Below, piece by piece: positions 44,301-55,869 of a stretch of 64,000 bases of DNA; the stretch's first letter is position 1; every line of letters begins with the position of its first letter. The position numbers and the translations under genes were made by a program. The notes beneath the pieces were generated by a model. It did not search any database. It was not told the DNA's origin and saw nothing but the letters and a program-made list of their open reading frames with translations. Source of the DNA: Ephydatia muelleri (Eukaryota > Porifera > Demospongiae > Spongillida > Spongillidae); contig JABACO010000008.1 in the NCBI GenBank assembly GCA_013339895.1, positions 10,948,715 to 11,012,714 on the forward strand. The letters are read 5' to 3'.

Positions 44301-47300
44301 GATGCTTTCATTGTGCAAGACTTGAATCGATGTACTGAAATTCAGTATCCACTTATGAAGCACATCTTTATTTTCAGTACCCCAGCTGTGACGAGATAGT
44401 CTACTTTTCAAGGGATTTTAGTACTACTTTTATTCAATATATCCAGCATACCGAAGTCACGGCGAACCAGCTGAAGTCTTACCGATGCTTTAATTTTGCA
44501 AGACTGGAATCTTTGTACTGAAATTCGGTATCCACTATTGGGGCACATCTTCAATTTCAGTAACACTTCTGTGAAGAGATAGTCTACTTTTAAAGAGATT
44601 TTAGTGCTTCTTTCATTCAAAATAGTCAATATACCGTAGTCACAGTCAACCAGCTGAAGTCAAACGAATGCTTTCATTGTCAAGACTTGAATCGATGTGT
44701 TGAAATTCAGCATCCACTTATTGGGCACTTCTTCATTTTCAGTACCACAGCTGTGACGAGATAGTCTACTTTTCATGGGATTTTAGTACTACTTTCATTC
44801 AATTTATCCATCATACCGAAGTCACGGCGAACCAGCTGAAGTCATACCGATGCTTTTATTGTGCAAGACTTGAATCGATGTACTGAAATTCAGTATCCAC
44901 TTATGAGGCACATCTTCATATTCTGTACCACAGCTGTGAAGAGATAGTCTACTTTTCAAGGGATAATAGTACTACTTTCATTCAATATATCCTACATACC
45001 GAAGTCACGGCGACCCAGCTGAAGTCTTACCGATGCTTTAAATTTGCAAGACTGGAATCTTTGTACTGAAATTCGGTATCCACTATTGGGGCACATCTTC
45101 AATTTCAGTAACACTTCTGTGAAGAGATAGTCTACTTTTAAAGAGATTTTAGTGCTTCTTTCATTCAAAATAGTCAATATACCGTAGTCACAGTCAACCA
45201 GCTGAAGTCAAACGAATGCTTTCATTGTCAAGACTTGAATCGATGTGTTGAAATTCAGCATCCACTTATTGGGCACTTCTTCAATTTCAGTACCACAGCT
45301 GTGAAGAGATAGTCTACTTTTCATGGGATTTTAGTACTACTTTCATTCAATATATCCAACATACCGAAGTCACGGCGACACAGCTGAAGTCATACCGATG
45401 CTTTCATTGTGCAAGACTTGAATCTTTGTGCTGAAATTCAGTATTCACATATGAGGCACATCTTTATTTTCAGTACCCCAGCTGTGACGAGATAGTCTAC
45501 TTTTCAAGGGATTTTAGTACTACTTTTATTCAATTTAACCAACATACCGAAGTCACGGCGAACCAGCTGAAGTCATTCCGATGCTTTCATTGTGCAAGAC
45601 TTGAATCGATGTACTGAAATTCAGTATCCACTTATGAAGCACATCTTTATTTTCAGTACCCCAGCTGTGACGAGATAGTCTACTTTTCAAGGGATTTTAG
45701 TACTACTTTTATTCAATATATCCAGCATACCGAAGTCACGGCGAACCAGCTGAAGTCTTACCGATGCTTTAATTTTGCAAGACTGGAATCTTTGTACTGA
45801 AATTCGGTATCCACTATTGGGGCACATCTTCAATTTCAGTAACACTGCTGTGAAGAGATAGTCTACTTTTAAAGAGATTTTAGTGCTTCTTTCATTCAAA
45901 ATAGTCAATATACCTTAGTCACAGTCAACCAGCTGAAGTCAAACGAATGCTTTCATTGTCAAGACTTGAATCGATGTGTTGAAATTCAGCATCCACTTAT
46001 TGGGCACTTCTTCATTTTCAGTACCACAGCTGTGACGAGATAGTCTACTTTTCATGGGATTTTAGTACTACTTTCATTCAATTTATCCATCATACCGAAG
46101 TCACGGCGAACCAGCTGAAGTCATACCGATGCTTTTATTGTGCAAGACTTGAATCGATGTACTGAAATTCAGTATCCACTTATGAGGCACATCTTCATAT
46201 TCTGTACCACAGCTGTGACGAGATAGTCTACTTTTCAAGGGATAATAGTACTACTTTCATTCAATTTAACCAACATACCGAAGTCACGGCGAACCAGCTG
46301 AAGTCATTCCGATGCTTTCATTGTGCAAGACTTGAATCGATGTACTGAAATTCAGTATCCACTTATGAAGCACATCTTTATTTTCAGTACCCCAGCTGTG
46401 ACGAGATAGTCTACTTTTCAAGGGATTTTAGTACTACTTTTATTCAATATATCCAGCATACCGAAGTCACGGCGAACCAGCTGAAGTCTTACCGATGCTT
46501 TAATTTTGCAAGACTGGAATCTTTGTACTGAAATTCGGTATCCACTATTGGGGCACATCTTCAATTTCAGTAACACTTCTGTGAAGAGATAGTCTACTTT
46601 TAAAGAGATTTTAGTGCTTCTTTCATTCAAAATAGTCAATATACCGTAGTCACAGTCAACCAGCTGAAGTCAAACGAATGCTTTCATTGTCAAGACTTGA
46701 ATCGATGTGTTGAAATTCAGCATCCACTTATTGGGCACTTCTTCAATTTCAGTACCACAGCTGTGAAGAGATAGTCTACTTTTCATGGGATTTTAGTACT
46801 ACTTTCATTCAATATAACCAACATACCGAAGTCACGGCGAACCAGCTGAAGTCATTCCGATGCTTTCATTGTGCAAGACTTGAATCGATGTACTGAAATT
46901 CAGTATCCACTTATGAAGCACATCTTTATTTTCAGTACCCCAGCTGTGACGAGATAGTCTACTTTTCAAGGGATTTTAGTACTACTTTTATTCAATATAT
47001 CCAGCATACCGAAGTCACGGCGAACCAGCTGAAGTCTTACCGATGCTTTAATTTTGCAAGACTGGAATCTTTGTACTGAAATTCGGTATCCACTATTGGG
47101 GCACATCGTCAATTTCAGTAACACTGCTGTGAAGAGATAGTCATCTATTCAAGGGATATTAGTACTACTTTCATTCAATACATCAAACATACCGAAGTCA
47201 CATCGGGCCAACAGGTGTTATCCCGATGCTTTCATTGTGCAAGACTTGAATCGTACTGAAATTCATTATACACTTTTGGGGCACTTCTTCAATTTCAGTA

Positions 47301-49201
47301 CTACAGCTGTGAAGAGATAGACTACTTTTCAAGGGATTTTAGTACTACTTTCATTCAATACATCCAACGTAACGAAGTCACATCGGGCCAACAGGTGTTA
47401 TACCGATGCTTTCATTGTGCAATACTTGAATCGAAGTACTGAAATTCAGTATACACTTTTGGGGCACTTCTTCATTTTCAGTACCACAGCTGTGAAGAGA
47501 TAGTCTACTTTTCAATGAATTTTCGAACTACTTTCATTCAATAAATCAAACATACCGAAGTCACATCGGGGCAACAGGTGTTATCCCGATGCTTTCATTG
47601 TGCAAGACCTGAATCGAAGTACTGAAATTCAGTATCCACTTTTGGGGCACTTCTTCATTTTTAGTACCACAGCTGTGAAGAGATAGTCTACTTTTCAATA
47701 AATTTTCGAACTACTTTCATTCAATACATCAAACATACCGAAGTCACATCGGGGCAACAGGTGTTATCCCGATGCTTTCATTCTGCAAGACTTGAATCGA
47801 AGTACTGAAATTCAGTATACACTTTTGGGGCACTTCTTCAATTTCAGTACCACAGCTGTGAAGAGATAGTCTACTTTTCAAGGGATTTTAGTACTACTTT
47901 CATTCAATACATCCAACGTAACGAAGTCACATCGGGCCAACAGGTGTTATACCGATGCTTTCATTGTGCAATACTTGAATCGAAGTACTGAAATTCAGTA
48001 TACACTTTTGGGGCACTTCTTCATTTTCAGTACCACAGCTGTGAAGAGATAGTCTACTTTTCGAACTACTTTCATTCAATAAATCAAACATACCGAAGTC
48101 ACATCGGGGCAACAGGTGTTATCCCGATGCTTTCATTGTGCAAGACCTGAATCGAAGTACTGAAATTCAGTATCCACTTTTGGGGCACTTCTTCATTTTT
48201 AGTACCACAGCTGTGAAGAGATAGTCTACTTTTCAATAAATTTTCGAACTACTTTCATTCAATACATCAAACATACCGAAGTCACATCGGGGCAACAGGT
48301 GTTATCCCGATGCTTTCATTCTGCAAGACTTGAATCGAAGTACTGAAATTCAGTATACACTTTTGGGGCACTTCTTCAATTTCAGTACCACAGCTGTGAA
48401 GAGATAGTCTACTTTTCAAGGGATTTTAGTACTACTTTCATTCAATACATCCAACGTAACGAAGTCACATCGGGCCAACAGGTGTTATACCGATGCTTTC
48501 ATTGTGCAATACTTGAATCGAAGTACTGAAATTCAGTATACACTTTTGGGGCACTTCTTCATTTTCAGTACCACAGCTGTGAAGAGATAGTCTATTTTTC
48601 AAGGGATTTTAGTACTACTTTCATTCAATACATCCAACGTAACGAAGTCACATCGGGCCAACAGGTGTTATACCGATGCTTCCATTGTGCAAGACTTGAA
48701 TCGAAGTACTGAAATTCAGTATCCACTTTTGGGGCACTTCTTCAATTTCAGTACCACAGCTGTGAAGAGATAGTCTACTTTTCAAGGGATTATAGTACTA
48801 CTTTCATTCAATACATCCAACGTAACGAAGTCACATCGGGCCAACAGGTGTTATACCGATGCTTTCATTGTGCAAGACTTGAATCGAAGTACTGAAATTC
48901 AGTATACACTTTTGGGGCACTTCTTCATTTTCAGTACCACAGCTGTGAAGAGATAGTCTATTTTCAAGGGATTTTAGTACTACTTTCAATCAATGCATCC
49001 ATTAAAATGAAGTCACATCGGGCCAACAGGTGTTATACCGATGCATTCATTGTGCAAGACTTGAATCGATGTACTGAAATTCAGTTTACATTTATGGGGC
49101 ACATCTTCAGTTTCAGTACCACAGCTGTGAAGAGATAGTCTACTTTTCAATGAATTTTAGTACTACTTTCATTCAATACATCCAACGTAACGAAGTCACA
49201 T

Positions 49202-49385
49202 CACTGCGCCACAGCATTTAGTATGCAGAGCTGTGCAGAGTCTGCATATCAACCATATGCAGACGGGTATCATTGAAGTGTTCATATGCAGACGTCTGCA
49301 TATGAACACTTCAACGATACTCATCTGCATATGGTTGGTATGCAGACTCAGCACAACTCTGCATACTAAATGCTGTGGCGCAGTG
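49202..49385. mobile_element. 184-bp foldback MITE in the satellite, copy 1
   Basis: An almost perfect palindrome with 92-bp arms, ends CACTGCGCCACAG/CTGTGGCGCAGTG, flanked by CAT on both sides. The empty site is visible in neighbouring monomers, confirming a 3-bp target duplication. Confidence 0.9.
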
Positions 49386-49937
49386 CATCGGGCCAACAGG
49401 TGTTATACCGATGCTTTCATTGTGCAAGACTTGAATCGATGTACTGAAATTCAGTATCCACTTTTGGGGCACTTCTTCATTTTCAATACCACAGCTGTGA
49501 AGAGATAGTCTACTTTTCAAGGGATTTTAGTACTACTTTCATTCAATGCATCCAACATAATGAAGTCACATCGGGCCAACAGGTGTTATACCGATGCTTT
49601 CATTGTGCAAGACTTGAATCGATGTACTGAAATTCAGTATCCACTTTTGGGGCACTTCTTCATTTTCAGTACCACAGCTGTGAAGAGATAGTCTACATTT
49701 CAAGGGATTTTAGTACTACTTTCATTCAATGCATCCAACGTAATGAAGTCACATCAGGCCAACAGGTGTTATCCCGATGCTTTCATTGTGCAAGACTTGA
49801 ATCGAAGTACTGAAATTCAGTATCCACTTTTGGGGCACTTCTTCATTTTCAGTACCACAGCTGTGAAGAGATAGTCTACTTTTCAATGAATTTTAGTACT
49901 ACTTTCATTCAATACATCCAACGTAACGAAGTCACAT

Positions 49938-50121
49938 CACTGCGCCACAGCATTTAGTATGCAGAGCTGTGCAGAGTCTGCATATCAACCATATGCAGAC
50001 GGGTATCATTGAAGTGTTCATATGCAGACGTCTGCATATGAACACTTCAACGATACTCATCTGCATATGGTTGGTATGCAGACTCAGCACAACTCTGCAT
50101 ACTAAATGCTGTGGCGCAGTG
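49938..50121. mobile_element. 184-bp foldback MITE, copy 2
   Basis: Apparently identical to copy 1, 736 bp downstream, at the same monomer position and with the same CAT flanks. Confidence 0.9.
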
Positions 50122-50856
50122 CATCGGGCCAACAGGTGTTATACCGATGCTTTCATTGTGCAAGACTTGAATCGATGTACTGAAATTCAGTATCCACTTT
50201 TGGGGCACTTCTTCATTTTCAGTACCACAGCTGTGAAGAGATAGTCTACTTTTCAAGGGATTTTAGTACTACTTTCATTCAATACATCCAACGTAACGAA
50301 GTCACATCGGGGCAACAGGTGTTATCGCGATGCTTTCATTGTGCAGGACTTGAACTGAAGTACTAAAATTCAGTTTACATTTATGGGGCACATCTTCAGT
50401 TTAAGTACCACAGCTGTGAAGAGATAGTCTACTTTTCAAGGGATTTTAGTACTACTTTCATTCAATACATCCAACATAACGAAGTCACATCGTGCCAACA
50501 GGTGTTATACCGATGCTTTCATTGTGCAAGAGTTGAATCGATGTACTGAAATTCAGTATCCACTTTTGGGGCACTTCTTCATTTTCAGTACCACAGCTGT
50601 GAAGAGATAGTCTACTTTTCAAGGGATTTTAGTACTACTTTCATTCAATGCATCCAACATAATGAAGTCACATCGGGCCAACAGGTGTTATACCGATGCT
50701 TTCATTGTGCAAGACTTGAATCGATGTACTGAAATTCAGTATCCACTTTTGGGGCACTTCTTCATTGTCAGTACCACAGCTGTGAAGAGATAGTCTACTT
50801 TTCAATGAATTTTAGTACTACTTTCATTCAATACATCCAACGTAACGAAGTCACAT

Positions 50857-51040
50857 CACTGCGCCACAGCATTTAGTATGCAGAGCTGTGCAGAGTCTGC
50901 ATATCAACCATATGCAGACGGGTATCATTGAAGTGTTCATATGCAGACGTCTGCATATGAACACTTCAACGATACTCATCTGCATATGGTTGGTATGCAG
51001 ACTCAGCACAACTCTGCATACTAAATGCTGTGGCGCAGTG
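50857..51040. mobile_element. 184-bp foldback MITE, copy 3
   Basis: Same element and insertion point, 919 bp after copy 2. Confidence 0.9.
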
Positions 51041-51083
51041 CATCGGGCCAACAGGTGTTATACCGATGCTTTCATTGTGCCAA

Positions 51084-52083
51084 NNNNNNNNNNNNNNNNN
51101 NNNNNNNNNNNNNNNNNNNNNNNNNNNNNNNNNNNNNNNNNNNNNNNNNNNNNNNNNNNNNNNNNNNNNNNNNNNNNNNNNNNNNNNNNNNNNNNNNNNN
51201 NNNNNNNNNNNNNNNNNNNNNNNNNNNNNNNNNNNNNNNNNNNNNNNNNNNNNNNNNNNNNNNNNNNNNNNNNNNNNNNNNNNNNNNNNNNNNNNNNNNN
51301 NNNNNNNNNNNNNNNNNNNNNNNNNNNNNNNNNNNNNNNNNNNNNNNNNNNNNNNNNNNNNNNNNNNNNNNNNNNNNNNNNNNNNNNNNNNNNNNNNNNN
51401 NNNNNNNNNNNNNNNNNNNNNNNNNNNNNNNNNNNNNNNNNNNNNNNNNNNNNNNNNNNNNNNNNNNNNNNNNNNNNNNNNNNNNNNNNNNNNNNNNNNN
51501 NNNNNNNNNNNNNNNNNNNNNNNNNNNNNNNNNNNNNNNNNNNNNNNNNNNNNNNNNNNNNNNNNNNNNNNNNNNNNNNNNNNNNNNNNNNNNNNNNNNN
51601 NNNNNNNNNNNNNNNNNNNNNNNNNNNNNNNNNNNNNNNNNNNNNNNNNNNNNNNNNNNNNNNNNNNNNNNNNNNNNNNNNNNNNNNNNNNNNNNNNNNN
51701 NNNNNNNNNNNNNNNNNNNNNNNNNNNNNNNNNNNNNNNNNNNNNNNNNNNNNNNNNNNNNNNNNNNNNNNNNNNNNNNNNNNNNNNNNNNNNNNNNNNN
51801 NNNNNNNNNNNNNNNNNNNNNNNNNNNNNNNNNNNNNNNNNNNNNNNNNNNNNNNNNNNNNNNNNNNNNNNNNNNNNNNNNNNNNNNNNNNNNNNNNNNN
51901 NNNNNNNNNNNNNNNNNNNNNNNNNNNNNNNNNNNNNNNNNNNNNNNNNNNNNNNNNNNNNNNNNNNNNNNNNNNNNNNNNNNNNNNNNNNNNNNNNNNN
52001 NNNNNNNNNNNNNNNNNNNNNNNNNNNNNNNNNNNNNNNNNNNNNNNNNNNNNNNNNNNNNNNNNNNNNNNNNNNNNNNNNNN
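51084..52083. other. Assembly gap (1000 N)
   Basis: Exactly 1000 N, a conventional placeholder of unknown true size. It hides the 3' end of the minus-strand gene and the junction of the satellite with it. Confidence 1.
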
Positions 52084-55000
52084 TTCTTCCACCACTGCCT
52101 TCAGCAATGTAAGCATCCACCCTGGCCTGTTGGTGGGAAAAGTGGGTATCACACACATCCTTCCCTGCTGCTGCTTCATTGTGGTAATACCCAATGCACT
52201 CAAGACCTGCAGCCCTAGCCACTATTGGCAACAGCTGTGTTGTCACATTACCCCCAAATGTCTTGGCATTATCACTTTGAAGTATGACTTTTCTGACATA
52301 TGGGAAACGCTGTCTTAGTACATGGAAAGAGGCCTCTAGGCAAGATAAAGTAACGGATGAATCAGCCTTCTCATCACCCTCAACAATTGAGTCTACAAAA
52401 TGAAGAATGGATCCATTATCTACAACATTCATTTCATCAATTTCACTAACAATTTCCTCTTCTGATGCATAGCCCTCTGCATCCTGATTGTCCTCCTTTT
52501 CGTCATCTTCATACTCTTCCAATTCTTCTTCATCTGTTGCATCTTCTTCATCTGTTGTATCTTCACTAATGATTTCTTCAGCCTCACTTAACTCTGCACT
52601 GAAATCTTCATCTTGACCATCTTCAAATGTTTCCAATATGTCTGCCAGGTGTTCATCTGTATTAGTACAGTCATTGCCGGTGTTCCAATTATTTCTGTTA
52701 CCTATATAGGAGTCTCCACTGCCAGAACTGCACTGCTGCTTTACGTAAGCTGCTGCTCCAAACCACAGTATGCCTTTTTTACCATAGTAAGCATCACCTC
52801 CTTCTCTAAACCCCTTTGACAGAAACTTCTGCTTGAAGTCAAAAGTAACATACATTGTGTCTCCACCGAGGCTTTTCCTCACCAGGTGCATAAGGTAATG
52901 CTGCTGTACATCCTGCACAACATGTGCCATGTAGCGGAATGTGCGTCGTTCACACTGGTGAATTGTTAGCAACACATCAGACAACAATGTGAGGTCTATC
53001 TCTTGATTCTCAAACCTGGCAAAGGCAATTCGACGCAAACTGTCAAAGAATAAGTATGGCCCACGGCAAGCAGTACAATCCAAATAGCCAATCCTTTTCG
53101 GATCCACCCTTGGTGCATGATCTTCAGCAAGATCAAGTGTGTATTTGGGGCTGTGTAATAACGAAGCACCAGTACCAGCACGACCCAGGATTTCAGTACA
53201 GGCATCCAGCTGTGTTTTGACACACTGTACAAAAGCTTGTTGTGTTTCAGTTATGTCAAAATCATCTGGAGAAAGAGTCATGGAATGTATCTCATTGTAG
53301 AGGTGAAACTGCTCTTGCTCCTGAAGGGAGAGATGGCAATCGAAATGCTCCACAGCTACTGCCTCACTTGATTCATACCGGGCCTTCACACCTTCTCTTA
53401 CATGCTGGGAATAACCATATGAAAGAAAATCATACACTAAATTTCTCTGGTAGTGAAGCTCATCTCTCAAAGCACAACTTGCTTCTGTTGATGGTAGTAA
53501 AGCTTTAATAGCCATGTCCAGTAGTGCAAAGTTGTCAGTATGAAAATTGATCTTTATGTAATCAACTCCAGCCCTTGCAGCCTGCCTCTTACCACCACCT
53601 GTAATGTTCTGCACAATATTTCGGAAAAGAGATATCCCAACTATCTTTTGGTTATCACCCTGCACCTGCATTGTCTCCCTGTAGATGTGGTACATTGTTG
53701 CAAGATCACGCTTTAAAACAAGGGACTTCATTGCAGCTACATGTTCAAGTTCACTCCATCGCTGATCATTCCTAAATGCTTGTTTTGTGGCTACCCATGC
53801 CAGGCGGGTAACATTGTCATCTGAGTAAATGAAGTCTACTAAATTCTTGACTACATCATCTTCAATGCGTCGTCTTGATTTCGGGTACTGCTGTAGGGGA
53901 AGACCACGGATATGGTAGTCATTATCTACATTGGCCTGAAACTTAAGCTCTCCGACACATGTTTCTTTCAGGTTGAGATGCTTACACCAGAATAGAGTGG
54001 ACAAAGTTCCAAGAGGAGCCAGAAGGTGTCGTGCGTTTAAAGTATGGAGCGATTTCTCCTGTTTGATGGCTTGGATAATATTATTTGTAACCAGAGTGTG
54101 ATCATCATAGATACCTATTCCTTCAGTGTCACTGGCATCTGCCTCATCTTTGTCATCAAATGGGCCACTTGGTAAACAAAAAAGTTTCTTGAAGACCTTA
54201 TCATCAGGAAGATTCCATGAAGGTAGTAATATTTTGATCCATCCCTTCACACCCTTCCAGAACACGGACTTGACCCTTCTGAAACCATCTTCAGTCAAAT
54301 CCTCCTTCACCCTGGCAACTTTTCGGTCATTAGCACTGGGTAAATGATTCACATCAGAATTTGCTTGGGTTCCCAACAGGCTCAATATTTGGAAAATGTT
54401 GATCCCGGCAACCATAATCAGCATGATATGATGGGATATCAGTAGGATGGACAGCAGTAGGATGGACAGCAGTAGGATGGACAGCAGTAGGATGGACAGC
54501 AGTAGGATGGACAGCAGTAGGATGGACAGCAGTAGGATGGACAGCAGTAGGATGGACAGCAGTAGGATGGACAGCAGTAGGATGGACAGCAGTAGGATGG
54601 ACAGCAGTAGGATGGACAGCAGTAGGATGGACAGCAGTAGGATGGACAGCAGTAGGATGGACAGCAGTAGGATGGACAGCAGTAGGATGGACAGCAGTAG
54701 GATGGACAGCAGTAGGATGGACAGCAGTAGGATGGACAGCAGTAGGATGGACAGCAGTAGGATGGACAGCAGTAGGATGGACAGCAGTAGGATGGACAGC
54801 AGTAGGATGGACAGCAGTAGGATGGACAGCAGTAGGATGGACAGCAGTAGGATGGACAGCAGTAGGATGGACAGCAGTAGGATGGACAGCAGTAGGATGG
54901 ACAGCAGTAGGATGGACAGCAGTAGGATGGACAGCAGTAGGATGGACAGCAGTAGGATGGACAGCAGTAGGATGGACAGCAGTAGGATGGACAGCAGTAG

Positions 55001-55453
55001 GATGGACAGCAGTAGGATGGACAGCAGTAGGATGGACAGCAGTAGGATGGACAGCAGTAGGATGGACAGCAGTAGGATAGGATGGACAGCAGTAGGATGG
55101 ACAGCAGTAGGATGGACAGCAGTAGGATGGACAGCAGTAGGATGGACAGCAGTAGGATGGACAGCAGTAGGATGGACAGCAGTTGGATGGAAAGCAGTAG
55201 GATGGATATCTGCAGCTGCAGGAGCATCAGGATGGACAGTACAAATGCTACAAGGAACAACAGACTCAGCAACTATGCCCGCACTCATAGTTCGAGCGCT
55301 ATGACAAAGGGTTTTATTAGCCGATTGCTGTTTGCGAGGACGTCCGCGAGTGCGTTGTCTACAGTTACAGCAGTCATGGCACACACCCGAATTACAAGTT
55401 TTGCATGCTCCGCTTTTGTGTTTACCTTTTTCGGCAATGCATCCCGGTGCCAT
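52084..55453 (-). CDS. Transposase-like protein with AT-hook and RNase H-fold motifs (3' end in gap)
   Basis: One uninterrupted minus frame of about 1120 residues from an ATG at 55453 to the gap. Residues 5-32 form a Cys cluster (CKTCNSGVCHDCCNC), followed by an AT-hook (RTRGRPRKQ). Then comes a repeat of HPTAV that flips to SILLL (see the minisatellite). The body includes YVTFDFKQKF (candidate first Asp) and YYGKKGILWFG. A long acidic insert follows (DEEDATDEEELEEYEDDEKE), then LQSDNAKTFGG (second Asp) and NEAAAGKDVCD...AYIAEG (candidate Glu). This D-D-E order and lack of introns suggest a DDE transposase or a domesticated derivative; superfamily not assigned. It lies between inverted satellite blocks. 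Confidence 0.65.
54437..55195. repeat. 15-bp coding minisatellite (GATGGACAGCAGTAG), about 50 copies
   Basis: Some 42 consecutive perfect 15-mers, then a 5-bp slip at 55076-55080, then about 8 more with variants. Five of six frames are open through it. It lies inside the transposase-like ORF. Confidence 0.98.
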
Positions 55454-55869
55454 CCTTAATTTGGAATATACAAAACAATTTCGAGGCGCTGTTAATTAAA
55501 TAATTGTATTCATCATGCCTATAACTTGTCCGCGACTGTGCCTCGACAGGAAACTGCATTGTCTTTGCGTATAGCTATTGTGTAGCCTTTCCTTATGCCA
55601 GAGATGCCAATGACACACTTTATAAGCCAAGAAATTATATAGAAAAAAAGTGCACCTTGAAATCGAGGGCCATAGCGAAAACGCTAATGAGGTTGGTTTG
55701 AGACGTCAGTGTACGACAACGGTATGAAATTTTCGGCCCAAACTCTACAGTATGGTTGCATATAAGACGGTCTGTTAGGCAACGTAATTAGCTTGGGAAT
55801 CAAACATAAGGCGGGAATTATGAAAGTTTTATATTCCCCAAAATTTCCCCGCGTCATACGTAAACCCGG
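55454..55869. other. Upstream region of the transposase-like gene; no gene recognised
   Basis: About 415 bp between the start codon and the inverted satellite. Non-repetitive, AT-rich. No CACTG terminus was seen here. Confidence 0.4.

Larger units (their letters stand above)
37880..47130 (+). repeat. 183-bp tandem satellite, subfamily A, with higher-order repeats
   Basis: Monomers of 183 bp (e.g. GATAGTCTAC at 37901, 38084, 38267). Conserved blocks include GATAGTCTACTTTTCAAGGG, CCGAAGTCACGGCGAACCAG and GTACTGAAATTCAGTATCC. Distinct variants recur at about 731 bp (43677/44408; 45687/46418) and 2010 bp (42981/44992; 43677/45687; 44408/46418), i.e. higher-order units of about 4 and 11 monomers. 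Interrupted once at 39550-41338. The many 61-73 residue minus ORFs are artefacts of the repeat. Confidence 0.97.
47131..51083 (+). repeat. 183-bp satellite, subfamily B, forward orientation
   Basis: Same monomer register as subfamily A, but the CGGCGAACCAGCTGAAGTC block is replaced by ATCGGGCCAACAGGTGTTAT, and GGGGCACTTCTTC is common. The switch occurs within one or two monomers near 47130-47215. Larger periods are visible (about 540 bp near 47.3-48.4 kb). Ends at the assembly gap. Confidence 0.95.

Noticed and set aside
38646-46639. Recurrent 61-73 residue minus-strand ORFs (MTILNERSTKISL...) across the satellite
   Set aside because: They recur because the monomer recurs; they start and stop within monomers, differ only as the DNA does, and have no coding signature.
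37880-51083. Possible CRISPR array or spacer-repeat structure
   Set aside because: Units are contiguous 183-bp satellite monomers with no unique spacers, in an intron-bearing genome.
50966-52083. Continuation of the transposase-like ORF through the N gap into the satellite
   Set aside because: The stretch is 1000 unknown bases followed by satellite DNA; the frame there is meaningless.
54447-55304. Plus-strand ORF of MDSSR repeats and the minus YCCPS frame
   Set aside because: By-products of the 15-bp minisatellite, which is open in five of six frames.
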